Assembly (NCBI GenBank): GCA_019745575.1
Contig: JAIETA010000069.1
Location: forward strand, 1 to 33,040
Source of the DNA: Reyranella sp.
Lineage (GTDB): Bacteria > Pseudomonadota > Alphaproteobacteria > Reyranellales > Reyranellaceae
Direction of reading: 5' to 3'
Length of the DNA stretch: 33,040 nt
Numbering within the stretch: position 1 is the first letter of the stretch; each line of letters opens with the position of its first letter. The notes below the pieces were generated by a model, which saw nothing but the letters and a program-made list of their open reading frames with translations, was not told the DNA's origin and ran no database searches. The translations under genes and the position numbers were made by a program. Below are positions 1 to 7,759 of the stretch, piece after piece.

Positions 1-1
1 G

Positions 2-508
2 CAGCCGGCACCGGCCGTGGGCCAGCCGGCGCAGCAGGCCGCGCCGGCACCAAAGAACTTCACCGAAGTCGTGGCGCTGTTCGAAGCCAAGCGCGAGGCG
101 CGGCTGGTCAACTACCTGTTGCACCATGTCCACGAGGTGCGCTGCGAACCGGGACTGATCGAGTTCCGGCCAGAACCGCAGGCACCGCCCGATCTGGCGT
201 CGCGCCTGAGCGACTGCCTGAGCCGCTGGACCGGCCGGCGCTGGATCGCCTCGGTGTCCAGCGATGCCGGCCGGCCGACACTGGCCGCGCAGAAGGCCAG
301 CAAGGCCGACGACCTGCGCAGCCAGGCCGAAGGCCATCCCATGGTTCAGGCCATTCTGAAGACATTCCCCGGCGCCAAGCTCGACGCTGTCCGGCGCAAG
401 AACGAACAGGCTTCCCTGGTGGCGGGGCTCGCAGGTCCGCCCGACGAGGAGCCGCCCCCGGCCGAGGAATACCCCGCCGACGACGATGTTCCGGAAAGCG
501 AGTTCTGA
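2..508 (+). CDS. dnaX: DNA polymerase III subunit gamma/tau, C-terminal fragment (5' end outside window)
   Basis: This is the C-terminal end of the clamp-loader subunit that loads the beta clamp and ties together the replisome. The reading frame is open from the left edge, so the ATPase domain lies outside the window. What is visible is an Ala/Pro-rich linker, then a folded tau-like domain (from about NFTEVVALFEAKRE to the KADDLRSQAEGHPMVQAILKTFPGA segment) and an acidic Pro/Glu-rich tail. The HPMVQAIL..FPGA pattern is typical of the end of alphaproteobacterial DnaX. The stop codon overlaps the ybaB start as ATGA, and recR follows, which is the standard dnaX–ybaB–recR order. The ATG listed in the ORF track at 17 is only the first internal methionine, not the real start. 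Confidence 0.9.
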   Translation, partial: QPAPAVGQPAQQAAPAPKNFTEVVALFEAKREARLVNYLLHHVHEVRCEPGLIEFRPEPQAPPDLASRLSDCLSRWTGRRWIASVSSDAGRPTLAAQKASKADDLRSQAEGHPMVQAILKTFPGAKLDAVRRKNEQASLVAGLAGPPDEEPPPAEEYPADDDVPESEF

Positions 509-837
509 TGTTCGACAAACTCAAGGATCTTGGCGGCCTGATGCAGCAGGCGCAGGCCATGCAGCAGAAGGTCCAGGAGCTGCAGGCAGGCCTTGAACGG
601 CTGGAGATCGTGGGCACGTCGGGCGCCGGCCTGGTGAAGGTGACCGTGAACGGCAAGAACGAGATGCGACGGGTTGAGATCGACTCCTCGCTGTTCGTGC
701 CGGCCGACAGGGGCGTGGTCGAGGACCTGATCGTGGCCGCCTGCAACGATGCGCGGGCCAAAGTCGAACAGGCGGTCCAGGAGCAGATGAAGTCCATCAC
801 CGGCGGCCTGCCGTTGCCGCCGGGCTTCAAGTTCTAG
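508..837 (+). CDS. ybaB: YbaB/EbfC family nucleoid-associated DNA-binding protein
   Basis: A 109-residue protein of the YbaB/EbfC family, small dimeric DNA-binding proteins associated with the nucleoid and often encoded between dnaX and recR. The N-terminal helix is rich in Met and Gln ([18 protein letters not shown]), as usual for the family, followed by the [21 protein letters not shown] strand region and a C-terminal helix ending in a Gly/Pro-rich tail ([11 protein letters not shown]). The start ATG overlaps the dnaX stop by four bases (ATGA), suggesting translational coupling. Length and context fit the family exactly. Its precise role in recombination or chromosome organisation is not settled even in model species. 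Confidence 0.95.
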   Translation: MFDKLKDLGGLMQQAQAMQQKVQELQAGLERLEIVGTSGAGLVKVTVNGKNEMRRVEIDSSLFVPADRGVVEDLIVAACNDARAKVEQAVQEQMKSITGGLPLPPGFKF

Positions 838-851
838 ACGCCACGGCCCAG

Positions 852-1445
852 ATGAACGGCGCCGAGATCGAACGCCTGATCCAGTTGCTGGGCCGGTTGC
901 CCGGCCTCGGCCCGCGGTCGGCGCGTCGCGCGGCACTCCATCTCCTGAAGAAACGCGAAACCCTGATGCAGCCGCTCAGCGCCGCCCTGGCCGATGCGGC
1001 GCGGGCCATCCGGGCCTGCTCGGTGTGCGGCAACCTCGATACCGTCGATCCCTGCACGATCTGCGCCGATCCGAGGCGCGACGCCGGCCTGATCTGCGTC
1101 GTCGAGGATGTCGGCGACCTCTGGGCCATGGAACGCGGCAAGATATTCCCCGGGCGCTATCACGTGCTGGGCGGGTCGCTGTCGGCGCTCGACGGTATCG
1201 GGCCGGACGAACTCAACATTGCGGCGTTGGTCAAGCGCGTGGCGGCCGGCGGCATCCGCGAGGTGATCATGGCGACCAATGCCACGGTCGACGGCCAGAC
1301 GACCGCGCACTATCTCGCGGAGCGGCTCGCCGAATGGAATGTACCCCTGACCCGCCTCGCCCACGGCGTGCCGGTGGGCGGCGAACTCGACTGGCTGGAC
1401 GACGGCACGCTGGCAACCGCCCTCAAGGCCCGGCGCGCCCTTTGA
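852..1445 (+). CDS. recR: Recombination mediator protein RecR
   Basis: RecR acts with RecF and RecO to load RecA on gapped DNA. The 197-residue protein shows the full family order: an N-terminal helix-hairpin-helix ([17 protein letters not shown], about residues 13-30), a zinc finger with two CxxC pairs ([16 protein letters not shown], about 56-71), a TOPRIM domain beginning [15 protein letters not shown], and the [15 protein letters not shown] segment. Length matches the usual 198-200 residues. It lies 14 bases after ybaB in the dnaX–ybaB–recR operon. Its partner recO is present in this window on the other strand (10861-11577); recF is not seen. Confidence 0.97.
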   Translation: MNGAEIERLIQLLGRLPGLGPRSARRAALHLLKKRETLMQPLSAALADAARAIRACSVCGNLDTVDPCTICADPRRDAGLICVVEDVGDLWAMERGKIFPGRYHVLGGSLSALDGIGPDELNIAALVKRVAAGGIREVIMATNATVDGQTTAHYLAERLAEWNVPLTRLAHGVPVGGELDWLDDGTLATALKARRAL

Positions 1446-1455
1446 GACCCGACCG

Positions 1456-2058
1456 GTGAGCGCCGAAGCCCTGGCCGCGATCGCCGTCGCCCTCGGCGCC
1501 GGCTGGGCCAGCGGGCTCAACGCCTATGCGGCGGTGCTGGTCCTGGGCAGTGCCGAGCGTCTGGGCCTTGTCAGCCTGCCGCACGGCCTGCAGGTGCTGG
1601 CCTCGCCCTGGGTCCTGGCCGTGGCGGCCGTGCTGTTTGCCCTCAATTTCCTGGCCGACAAGGTTCCCTATGTCGACAGCGTCAACGATGCGCTGCAGAC
1701 CTTCGTGCGCATTCCGGCGGGCTTCCTGTTGGCCTATGGCGCGGCGGGCGGGCTGAGCCCCGAGGTCGCGGTCATCGCGGGCCTGCTGGGCGGCACCCTG
1801 GCGGCCGGAACGCACATCGCCAAGACAGGCTCGCGGGCCCTCATCAACACCTCGCCGGAGCCATTTAGCAACATCGCGGCCTCGCTCGCCGAGGACGTCA
1901 CCGTGATCGGTGGCCTGGCGCTGGCGATTGCGCATCCCATCACGTTCTTGTGTCTGCTGGCCGTCTTCGTGGCCCTGCTGGTCTGGCTGCTGCCCAAGCT
2001 CGTGCGGCTCGCCTTGGTACCGCTCCGGCGGCTGGTCGGCCGGCGGCAAAAGCCTTGA
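1456..2058 (+). CDS. DUF4126 family membrane protein
   Basis: A 200-residue hydrophobic protein of the DUF4126 family, whose function is unknown. The sequence shows about five membrane segments with glycine-rich turns, an N-terminal GAGWASGLNAYAAVLVLG segment, and the family-like stretch FLADKVPYVDSVNDALQTFVRIPAG near residues 70-95. A basic tail (LVPLRRLVGRRQKP) is probably cytoplasmic. The start is a GTG ten bases after recR, so it is probably transcribed with the dnaX–ybaB–recR group. No catalytic motif is visible and I assign no function. Confidence 0.8.
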   Translation: MSAEALAAIAVALGAGWASGLNAYAAVLVLGSAERLGLVSLPHGLQVLASPWVLAVAAVLFALNFLADKVPYVDSVNDALQTFVRIPAGFLLAYGAAGGLSPEVAVIAGLLGGTLAAGTHIAKTGSRALINTSPEPFSNIAASLAEDVTVIGGLALAIAHPITFLCLLAVFVALLVWLLPKLVRLALVPLRRLVGRRQKP

Positions 2059-2142
2059 AGTCCATGGTGCCTATCGACCTTTGGCGGATGAACGGCCGCT
2101 TTCCTTCGGCTGCGGGAAGGTTACACTTGGCTTCCTGAATCC

Positions 2143-2877
2143 ATGTTCATCAGACAAAACATCCAGACCCTGCGGTTCTTCCGCACCACGCCGGCGATGC
2201 GCTGCCCGTATCTGCCGCACCGGCTGGAGACGAAGCTTGTCACCGAGCTCAGCGGGCCGGATGCGATCTCTCAGCACGATACCCTGACCGACGCGGGCTT
2301 CAGGCGTTCTCACCACTTCGTCTACAAGCCGCTATGCGACGGCTGCCGCGCCTGTGTGCCGGTGCGTATCAGGGTGCGCGATTTCGAACCGAGCCGCGCG
2401 CAACGGCGGATCCTGCGGCGCAACGAGCACGTCCACGCCGTCGAGACCCAGCCGCTGGCGACGGGCGAGCAATACGCCCTGTTTTCGCGCTACGTGCTGA
2501 CCCGGCACCGGGACGGCGACATGGCCGACATGGATTTCGACGACTACCGCGCCATGGTCGAGGAAAGCCCGGTCGACACGGCCATCATCGAGTTCCGTGA
2601 CGATTCGGCGGACGGCCGGCTGGTGGGCGCCTGCCTCGTCGACTGGCTGTCGAGCGGCGTCTCGGCAGTCTACAGTTTCTTCGACCCGCAGGACCCGCGG
2701 CGCGGGCTGGGCACTCACATGATCGCCTGGCTTGCGAACGCAGCCGCGCGGCGCGGCCTGCCCTACGTCTACCTGGGCTACTGGATAGCCGACTCGAGCA
2801 AGATGGCCTACAAGCGCGCCTTCCGTCCGCTGGAATTCTTCGGTCCCGAGGGATGGACGGAGTTGCCTACAGGCTAG
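2143..2877 (+). CDS. bpt: Aspartate/glutamate leucyltransferase (bacterial N-end rule, Bpt)
   Basis: Bpt transfers leucine from Leu-tRNA to proteins with N-terminal Asp or Glu, marking them for ClpS/ClpAP degradation. The 244-residue protein has the N-terminal Cys-containing motif CPYLPHRLETKLVTEL, the FRRSHHFVYKPLCDGCRACVPVRI segment, and the C-terminal acetyltransferase-like fold with YSFFDPQDPRRGLGTHMI and YVYLGYWIADSSKMAYK, all characteristic of the ATE/Bpt family. Length is normal. It follows DUF4126 after 84 bases and has its own ATG. No clpS or clpA is in this window. The family also contains eukaryotic arginyltransferases; the short bacterial form with this N-terminus is the leucyl type. 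Confidence 0.93.
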   Translation: MFIRQNIQTLRFFRTTPAMRCPYLPHRLETKLVTELSGPDAISQHDTLTDAGFRRSHHFVYKPLCDGCRACVPVRIRVRDFEPSRAQRRILRRNEHVHAVETQPLATGEQYALFSRYVLTRHRDGDMADMDFDDYRAMVEESPVDTAIIEFRDDSADGRLVGACLVDWLSSGVSAVYSFFDPQDPRRGLGTHMIAWLANAAARRGLPYVYLGYWIADSSKMAYKRAFRPLEFFGPEGWTELPTG

Positions 2878-3027
2878 GCAAATGCGGCCGGATGGAGCGA
2901 CTTGACGCACCCGGCAACTCGCCGAAGCCGGCCCAAAGGCTAGCCTAGTCCTACAGACCGCGTTATCAAGGAGCGCCTCGGCGCGAGACCGGGGAGCCCA
3001 CAAGAAGAACTCGCCCAGGGGAGACGG

Positions 3028-3573
3028 ATGCGCCTTTTGCTGTCCTTCAGTGCGCTCATCGACGCCATGAACGAGAAGATCGGTCTGGTGTGCAACTGGC
3101 TCGTGCTGCTGGCCTGCGTGGTCAGCGCCGGCAACTCCATGGTCAGATACGCCTACGACCAGAGCTCCAACGCCTGGCTCGAGGTGCAGTGGTACATGTT
3201 CGCCGTCATCGTCATGTTCGGCGCCGCCTATACGCTGCGTAAGAACGAGCATGTCCGCGTCGACATCTTCTACATGACGCTGAGCCGCCGCGGACAGCTG
3301 TGGATCGACATTCTCGGTACCCTGGTCTTCCTGATCCCGACCTGCACCATCCTGGCCTGGCTGAGCTGGCCGTTCTTCATGCAATCCTACAACGTGCTCG
3401 AGCACTCATCGAACGCCGGCGGCCTGCTGCGCTGGCCGATCAAGCTGGTGCTGCCGCTGGGCTTTGCCCTGGTGGCGCTGCAGGGCCTTTCCGAACTGAT
3501 CAAGCGCGTGGCGTTCCTCAACGACTACGCCGTCGACAGTCTCGAAGCCCACTACGAGAGGCCGACGCAATGA
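3028..3573 (+). CDS. TRAP transporter small permease (DctQ/TakQ type)
   Basis: The small membrane subunit of a tripartite ATP-independent periplasmic transporter, which couples solute uptake to an ion gradient. The 181 residues contain four membrane helices; the motif LEVQWYMFAVIVMFGAAYTLRKNEHVRVDI between helices 2 and 3 is the DctQ signature. The C-terminus is cytoplasmic. The ATG is preceded by a strong Shine-Dalgarno (AGGGGAGACGG), which decides this start. Its stop overlaps the large-permease ATG (ATGA), so the two subunits are coupled. With the TakP-like binding proteins just downstream on the other strand, 2-oxo acid transport is the best inference, but the substrate is unproven. Confidence 0.93.
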   Translation: MRLLLSFSALIDAMNEKIGLVCNWLVLLACVVSAGNSMVRYAYDQSSNAWLEVQWYMFAVIVMFGAAYTLRKNEHVRVDIFYMTLSRRGQLWIDILGTLVFLIPTCTILAWLSWPFFMQSYNVLEHSSNAGGLLRWPIKLVLPLGFALVALQGLSELIKRVAFLNDYAVDSLEAHYERPTQ

Positions 3574-5177
3574 TGATTCCGCTCGATTGGATGCCGCCGC
3601 TGATGTTCGGCGGCCTCGTCGTCTTCATGCTGATCGGCTTTCCCGTCGCCTTCTCGCTCTGCGCCGTCGGGTTCTTTTTCGGCTTCCTGGCCATCGACAT
3701 GGGCTATTTCACGATGGCCTTCATGCAGGCCATCCCCGGCCGTGTGTTCGGCAGCATCCTGTCCAACGAGCTGCTGCTCGCCATCCCGTTCTTCACCTTC
3801 ATGGGTGCAATCCTCGAGAAATGCGGCCTCGCCGAGGACATGCTGGAATCGATGGGCCAGCTGTTCGGGCCCATCAAGGGCGGACTGGGATACTCGACCA
3901 TCATCGTCGGCTTCATCCTCGGTGCCATCACCGGCACGGTGGCCGCACAGGTGATCGCCATGGCGTTGATCACCCTGCCGGTGATGATGCGCTACAGGTA
4001 CGACATGCGCTACGCCACGGGCGTGCTGGCGGCGTCGGGCACCATCACCCAGCTGGTGCCGCCTTCGCTGGTGCTGGTCGTGCTGGCCGACCAGCTCGGC
4101 CGGTCGGTCGGCGACATGTATCTCGGCGCCTGGGGCCCCTCGCTGATGCAGATCGGCCTGTTCGCCCTCTACACGTTTTATCTCACGCTCATAAAGCCCG
4201 AAGCCCTGCCGCCCGTGCCGCGCACGCTGTTCGGCCGAGCTCTTCTGGTCAAATGCGCCTGGGGCATCATCCCGGCGGCGGTGCTGATCTTCCTTGTGCT
4301 GGGCACCATCATGATGGGCCTCGCCACGCCGACCGAGGCCGGCGCCATGGGCACCATCGGGGCGATCGTGCTGGCTGTCGTCAGGAACGCTCCGCTGACC
4401 AGATTCGATCAGGTCGTGTTCGGCGTCGGTTGCGTGTCGGCCATCATCGGAGCGCTGATCGGAACAGTCGCCTTCAAGTCGCTTCCGTTCCAGATCGCCT
4501 TCACCTTCATGTTCGCGTCTGTCATCTGGCTGTGCTGGCGAGCCTGGCAGTTCAAGGAACTGCGCGACCTCATCATCCAGGCCATGCAGGCGACCATGCG
4601 CATCACCGCGATGGTGGCCTTCATCCTGGTCGGCGCGACCTGCTTTTCGATCTCGTTTGCCGGCGTCGATGGCGGCCATTGGGTGGAACACCTGCTCACC
4701 GGCCTGCCGGGCGGCGTCTGGGGCTTCCTGATCGTCGTCAATCTGTTCGTCTTCTTCCTGGCGTTCTTCCTCGACTTCTTCGAGATCGCCTTCATCATCG
4801 TGCCGATGCTGGCCCCGGTGGCCCAGAAGGTCCTGACGCCGGTGGTCGGCGCCGATGCGGCGCTGATCTGGTTCGGCGTCATGCTCTGCGTGAACCTGCA
4901 GACGTCGTTCATGCATCCGCCGTTCGGCTTCGCCCTGTTCTACCTGCGCAGCGTGGCGCCCAAGGAGGTCAAGAGTTCGGACATCTACTGGGGGTCCATC
5001 CCCTGGGTCGTTCTGCAGCTCATCCTGGTGGCGATCGTGGTGGCGGTGCCGCAGTCGGTGACCCTCTTCCTCGACAAGCCGCACGGCCGCGACCCGACGA
5101 AGATCGAACTCAAGATCGAGGTGCCCAAGGAAGACGACATGCCGCCGGCGTTCAGCTTGCCGCCACCCAGGAACTGA
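3570..5177 (+). CDS. TRAP transporter large permease (DctM/TakM type)
   Basis: The main translocating subunit of a TRAP transporter, in the inner membrane. The start ATG overlaps the dctQ stop by four bases, so the upstream extension in the ORF track is a shadow. The predicted 535 residues carry the DctM pattern: LLAIPFFTFMGAILEKCGLAEDMLE, the glycine-rich GFILGAITGTVAAQVIAMALITLPVM segment, ATPTEAGAMGTIGAIVLAV, and the late FLAFFLDFFEIAFIIVPMLAPVA and LQTSFMHPPFGFALFYLR segments. It is longer than classical C4-dicarboxylate DctM (about 430 residues) because of extra hydrophobic segments around residues 270-350 and a hydrophilic tail, as in the larger mannitol/oxo-acid subfamily. A strong terminator follows 30 bases later. 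Confidence 0.93.
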   Translation: MMIPLDWMPPLMFGGLVVFMLIGFPVAFSLCAVGFFFGFLAIDMGYFTMAFMQAIPGRVFGSILSNELLLAIPFFTFMGAILEKCGLAEDMLESMGQLFGPIKGGLGYSTIIVGFILGAITGTVAAQVIAMALITLPVMMRYRYDMRYATGVLAASGTITQLVPPSLVLVVLADQLGRSVGDMYLGAWGPSLMQIGLFALYTFYLTLIKPEALPPVPRTLFGRALLVKCAWGIIPAAVLIFLVLGTIMMGLATPTEAGAMGTIGAIVLAVVRNAPLTRFDQVVFGVGCVSAIIGALIGTVAFKSLPFQIAFTFMFASVIWLCWRAWQFKELRDLIIQAMQATMRITAMVAFILVGATCFSISFAGVDGGHWVEHLLTGLPGGVWGFLIVVNLFVFFLAFFLDFFEIAFIIVPMLAPVAQKVLTPVVGADAALIWFGVMLCVNLQTSFMHPPFGFALFYLRSVAPKEVKSSDIYWGSIPWVVLQLILVAIVVAVPQSVTLFLDKPHGRDPTKIELKIEVPKEDDMPPAFSLPPPRN

Positions 5178-5204
5178 ACCCGTCGTTCACGACGGCGCCA
5201 AGAC

Positions 5205-5235
5205 AAAAAAAGCCCCGCCTGCCGGCGGGGCTTTT
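5205..5235. terminator. Bidirectional intrinsic terminator between the convergent TRAP genes
   Basis: A perfect eight-base stem GCCCCGCC/GGCGGGGC with a TGCC loop is flanked by A7 on the left and TTTT on the right. It can therefore terminate transcription from both strands: the + strand permease operon and the - strand binding-protein gene that ends 18 bases away. Confidence 0.9.
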
Positions 5236-5252
5236 CTCTTGTCCGGGCCGCC

Positions 5253-6350
5253 TTACGAGGCGATACGGCGGAGATTGAAGTTGTCGAACGAGAACTCGGC
5301 GGTGCGGAACCACTCGACCTCGGCGTTGCGGAACGGCTTCAGGCTGTCGTAGATCTTCTTGAACTTCGGATTCTGCGCCGACAGTTCGTCATAGTACTTG
5401 TAGGCCTCGTTGAAGCAGGCCTCGAGCACCGTGTTCGGGAAAGGCTTGAGAACGGTGCCCGCCGCCACGAGACGGCGCAGCGCCGCCGGATTGCCGGCAT
5501 CGTACTTCGGCACCATCCAGCTCGTGACGAGGCCGCTGGCGGTCTCGACCATCGCCTTGTAGGGCTTGGGCAGGGTCTCCCAGGCCTTCGAGTTGATGTA
5601 CATCGAGCCCACCGAGGCGCCTTCCCACCAACCCGGGTAGTAGTAGTACTTCGCGACCTTGTTGAAGCCGAGCTTCTCGTCGTCGTACGGGCCGACCCAT
5701 TCGCAGGCGTCGATCGTACCCTTCTCGAGAGCCGGATAGATGTCGCCGCCGGCGATCTGCTGCGGCACGACGCCAAGGCGCGTCAGGATCAGGCCGGCGA
5801 AGCCGCCGACCCGGAACTTGAGGCCCTTCATGTCGTCCATCGAGTTGATTTCCTTGCGGAACCAACCGCCCATCTGGCAGCCCGTGCCGCCGAACGGGAA
5901 CGACACGATGTTGTAGTCCTTGTAGAACTCGTTGATCAGCTGGCTGCCGCCGCCGTGATAGAGCCAGGCGTAGTACTGCCGCTGATTCATCGAGAACGGC
6001 AGGCCGGTCTCGAACACGAATGACGGATCCTTGCCGAAATAGTAGTAGGCCGCAGTCTGGCCCATTTCGACGGTCGCGTTCTGGATCGCGTCGGCAACTT
6101 GCAGGCCGGGAACGATTTCACCCGCGGCGAAAACGCGGATCTGGAACTTGTTGTCCGACATTTCGCCGATCATCTTGGCGAAGAGTTCGGCGCCGCCGTA
6201 AAGCGTGTCCAACGACTTCGGGAAGCTCGACGTCAGGCGCCACTTCACCTCCGGCATGCTCTGGGCAATCGCCGGCGCGGCGAGTGTCGTTGCGGCAGCA
6301 ACGCCCGCAGCGCCCACGCCTGCGGTCTTGATGAATTTTCTACGCTCCAT
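5253..6350 (-). CDS. TRAP transporter solute-binding protein, TakP-like (copy 1)
   Basis: A periplasmic binding protein that captures the solute and delivers it to the TRAP permease. The 365-residue protein begins with a twin-arginine signal (MERRKFIKTAG, then an Ala-rich stretch ending APAIAQS), suggesting Tat export of a folded protein. It closely resembles TakP of Rhodobacter sphaeroides as I remember it, an alpha-keto acid binder: shared segments include WRLTSSFPKSLDTLYGGAE, MGGWFRKEI (Arg165), VVPQQIAGGDIYPALEKGTID and EWVGPYDDEKLGF (Glu217, Trp218), the region that forms the TakP ligand and cation sites. The start at 6350 is chosen because AGGGAGGAAG lies just upstream; the longer ORF from 6443 lacks a Tat-compatible N-terminus. 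Substrate such as pyruvate or another 2-oxo acid is inferred from the family. Confidence 0.92.
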   Translation of the reverse strand: MERRKFIKTAGVGAAGVAAATTLAAPAIAQSMPEVKWRLTSSFPKSLDTLYGGAELFAKMIGEMSDNKFQIRVFAAGEIVPGLQVADAIQNATVEMGQTAAYYYFGKDPSFVFETGLPFSMNQRQYYAWLYHGGGSQLINEFYKDYNIVSFPFGGTGCQMGGWFRKEINSMDDMKGLKFRVGGFAGLILTRLGVVPQQIAGGDIYPALEKGTIDACEWVGPYDDEKLGFNKVAKYYYYPGWWEGASVGSMYINSKAWETLPKPYKAMVETASGLVTSWMVPKYDAGNPAALRRLVAAGTVLKPFPNTVLEACFNEAYKYYDELSAQNPKFKKIYDSLKPFRNAEVEWFRTAEFSFDNFNLRRIAS

Positions 6351-6357
6351 ACGTTTC

Positions 6358-6366
6358 TTCCTCCCT
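6358..6366 (-). promoter_or_regulatory. Ribosome-binding site fixing the start of TakP-like copy 1
   Basis: On the minus strand AGGGAGGAAG sits seven bases before the ATG at 6350. It supports the 365-residue protein with a clean Tat signal over the longer open frame. A small GGCC-ATGAG-GGCC hairpin lies a few bases further upstream in the leader. Confidence 0.75.
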
Positions 6367-6451
6367 AAGACGGCCCTCATGGCCGAGCAATGGGCAAAGA
6401 CTGGCACGCGAGAATCGGTTTGAAAAGTGCTTCCCCCCGCCAATTACCTTA

Positions 6452-6479
6452 AAAATATGCAATGTCCGCTACTGCACAA
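6452..6479 (-). promoter_or_regulatory. Candidate promoter for TakP-like copy 1
   Basis: On the minus strand TTGTGC and TATTTT are separated by 16 bases in the only AT-rich patch of this intergenic region, immediately after the terminator of the upstream copy. The match to the sigma-70 consensus is moderate. It would give a leader of roughly 95 bases. Confidence 0.4.
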
Positions 6480-6492
6480 AATCGCGGCAGCC

Positions 6493-6520
6493 AAAGAAAA
6501 GGCCCCGCCGAAGCGGGGCC
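6493..6520 (-). terminator. Intrinsic terminator after TakP-like copy 2
   Basis: On the minus strand GGCCCCGC-TTCG-GCGGGGCC is a perfect eight-base stem with a stable UUCG-type loop, followed by TTTTCTTT. It lies 28 bases after the stop codon at 6548, so the two binding-protein genes are probably separate transcription units. Confidence 0.88.
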
Positions 6521-6547
6521 CTTCCACCGGCCACGCCGGGTTCGATG

Positions 6548-7654
6548 TCAGAGCTTGTTGGCCGCCGACTGACGCGCCATGAAGTTGTCGAAACCGCCTT
6601 CGGCAACACGCGACCACAGTACGCCGTCGCGCCGGAAATCCTTCCAGCTGTCGAAGATCTTCTTGAAGTTGGGCGACTTGGCGCTCGTCTCCGCATAGAC
6701 CTCGTTGGACGCATTGAAGCACGCCTCGAGCACGGACTGCGGATACGGCGCCAGCTTGGTGCCGCCGGCCACCAGTTCCTTCAAGGCTTTCGGGCTTGCC
6801 GCATCGTACTTGGCGACCATCCAGGTGTTGGTCATGGCGGCGGCTGACCGGACGATGGCCTGATAGCTCTTCGGCAGCTCGTTCCACTTGTCGAGACCGG
6901 TGAACAGATGGAGCGTCGCACTGCCTTCCCACCAGCCGGGATAGTAGTAGTTCGGCGCTACCTTGTTGAAGCCGAGCTTCTGGTCGTCGTAGGGGCCGAC
7001 CCACTCGGCGGCGTCGATCGTGCCCTTCTCGAGTGCCGGATAGATATCGCCACCGGCAATCTGCTGCGGCACCACGCCGATCTTGGCCATCACCTGCCCG
7101 GCGAAGCCGCCGATGCGCATCTTGAGGCCCTTCATGTCATCGACGGACTTGATCTCCTTGCGGAACCAGCCGCCCATCTGCGCACCGGTATTGCCGGCGG
7201 CCAGGCCGAAGATCTTGTAGTCCTTGTAGAAGTCGTTCAGCGCCTGCTCGCCGCCGCCCTGCGTCAGCCAGGCATCCTGCTGGCGGGTGTTGAGGCCGAA
7301 CGGAATAGCCGTGCCGAAAGCGAACGCCGGGTCCTTGCCGAAGTAGTAGTAGGATGCCGTATGCCCCATCTCGACCGTGCCGTTCTGGATGGCATCGGCG
7401 ACCTGCAGGCCGGGGACGATTTCGCCGGCGGCGAAAACGCGGATCTGGAACTTGTTGTCGGTCGCCTCGGCGACCGCCTTGGTGAAGGTCTCGGCACCGC
7501 CGTAGAGCGTGTCGAGCGACTTCGGGAAGCTCGACGTGAGCCGCCACTTGAGTTCCGGCATCGACTGAGCGATCGCCGGCGCGGCGAGCGAAGTCGAGGC
7601 GGCGACGGCAGCACCACCGACACCGGCGGTACGAATGAACTTGCGACGTTGCAT
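6548..7654 (-). CDS. TRAP transporter solute-binding protein, TakP-like (copy 2)
   Basis: A second periplasmic TakP-type binding protein, 368 residues, upstream of copy 1 on the same strand. The N-terminus MQRRKFIRTAG plus APAIAQS is a Tat signal. It aligns with copy 1 without gaps for at least the first 220 residues, including SSFPKSLDTLYGGAE, MGGWFRKEI (Arg165) and EWVGPYDD (Glu217, Trp218). The pair differs most around residues 112-160, which lines the approach to the ligand cleft in this fold, so ligand preference may differ. The start at 7654 is set by GGGAGG eight bases upstream; the extra N-terminal residues in the ORF track are not plausible. It has its own terminator and lies 105 bases after uppP. 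Confidence 0.92.
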   Translation of the reverse strand: MQRRKFIRTAGVGGAAVAASTSLAAPAIAQSMPELKWRLTSSFPKSLDTLYGGAETFTKAVAEATDNKFQIRVFAAGEIVPGLQVADAIQNGTVEMGHTASYYYFGKDPAFAFGTAIPFGLNTRQQDAWLTQGGGEQALNDFYKDYKIFGLAAGNTGAQMGGWFRKEIKSVDDMKGLKMRIGGFAGQVMAKIGVVPQQIAGGDIYPALEKGTIDAAEWVGPYDDQKLGFNKVAPNYYYPGWWEGSATLHLFTGLDKWNELPKSYQAIVRSAAAMTNTWMVAKYDAASPKALKELVAGGTKLAPYPQSVLEACFNASNEVYAETSAKSPNFKKIFDSWKDFRRDGVLWSRVAEGGFDNFMARQSAANKL

Positions 7655-7759
7655 GGAGAAAACCTCCCGGGTTTTTCGTCTATTTAACACTGTTTTGCTG
7701 TGCGGATATTCCGCCAAGGCGCGGGTTTATGACATGCCGCCCAGGCTTTGGGAAGGCCG

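Noticed and set aside
3552-5084. 510-residue - strand ORF and the 563-residue + strand ORF at 3587-5278
   Set aside because: Both are His/Arg/Asp/Gln-rich shadows of the TRAP large permease in a GC-rich genome; the permease frame has clear family motifs.
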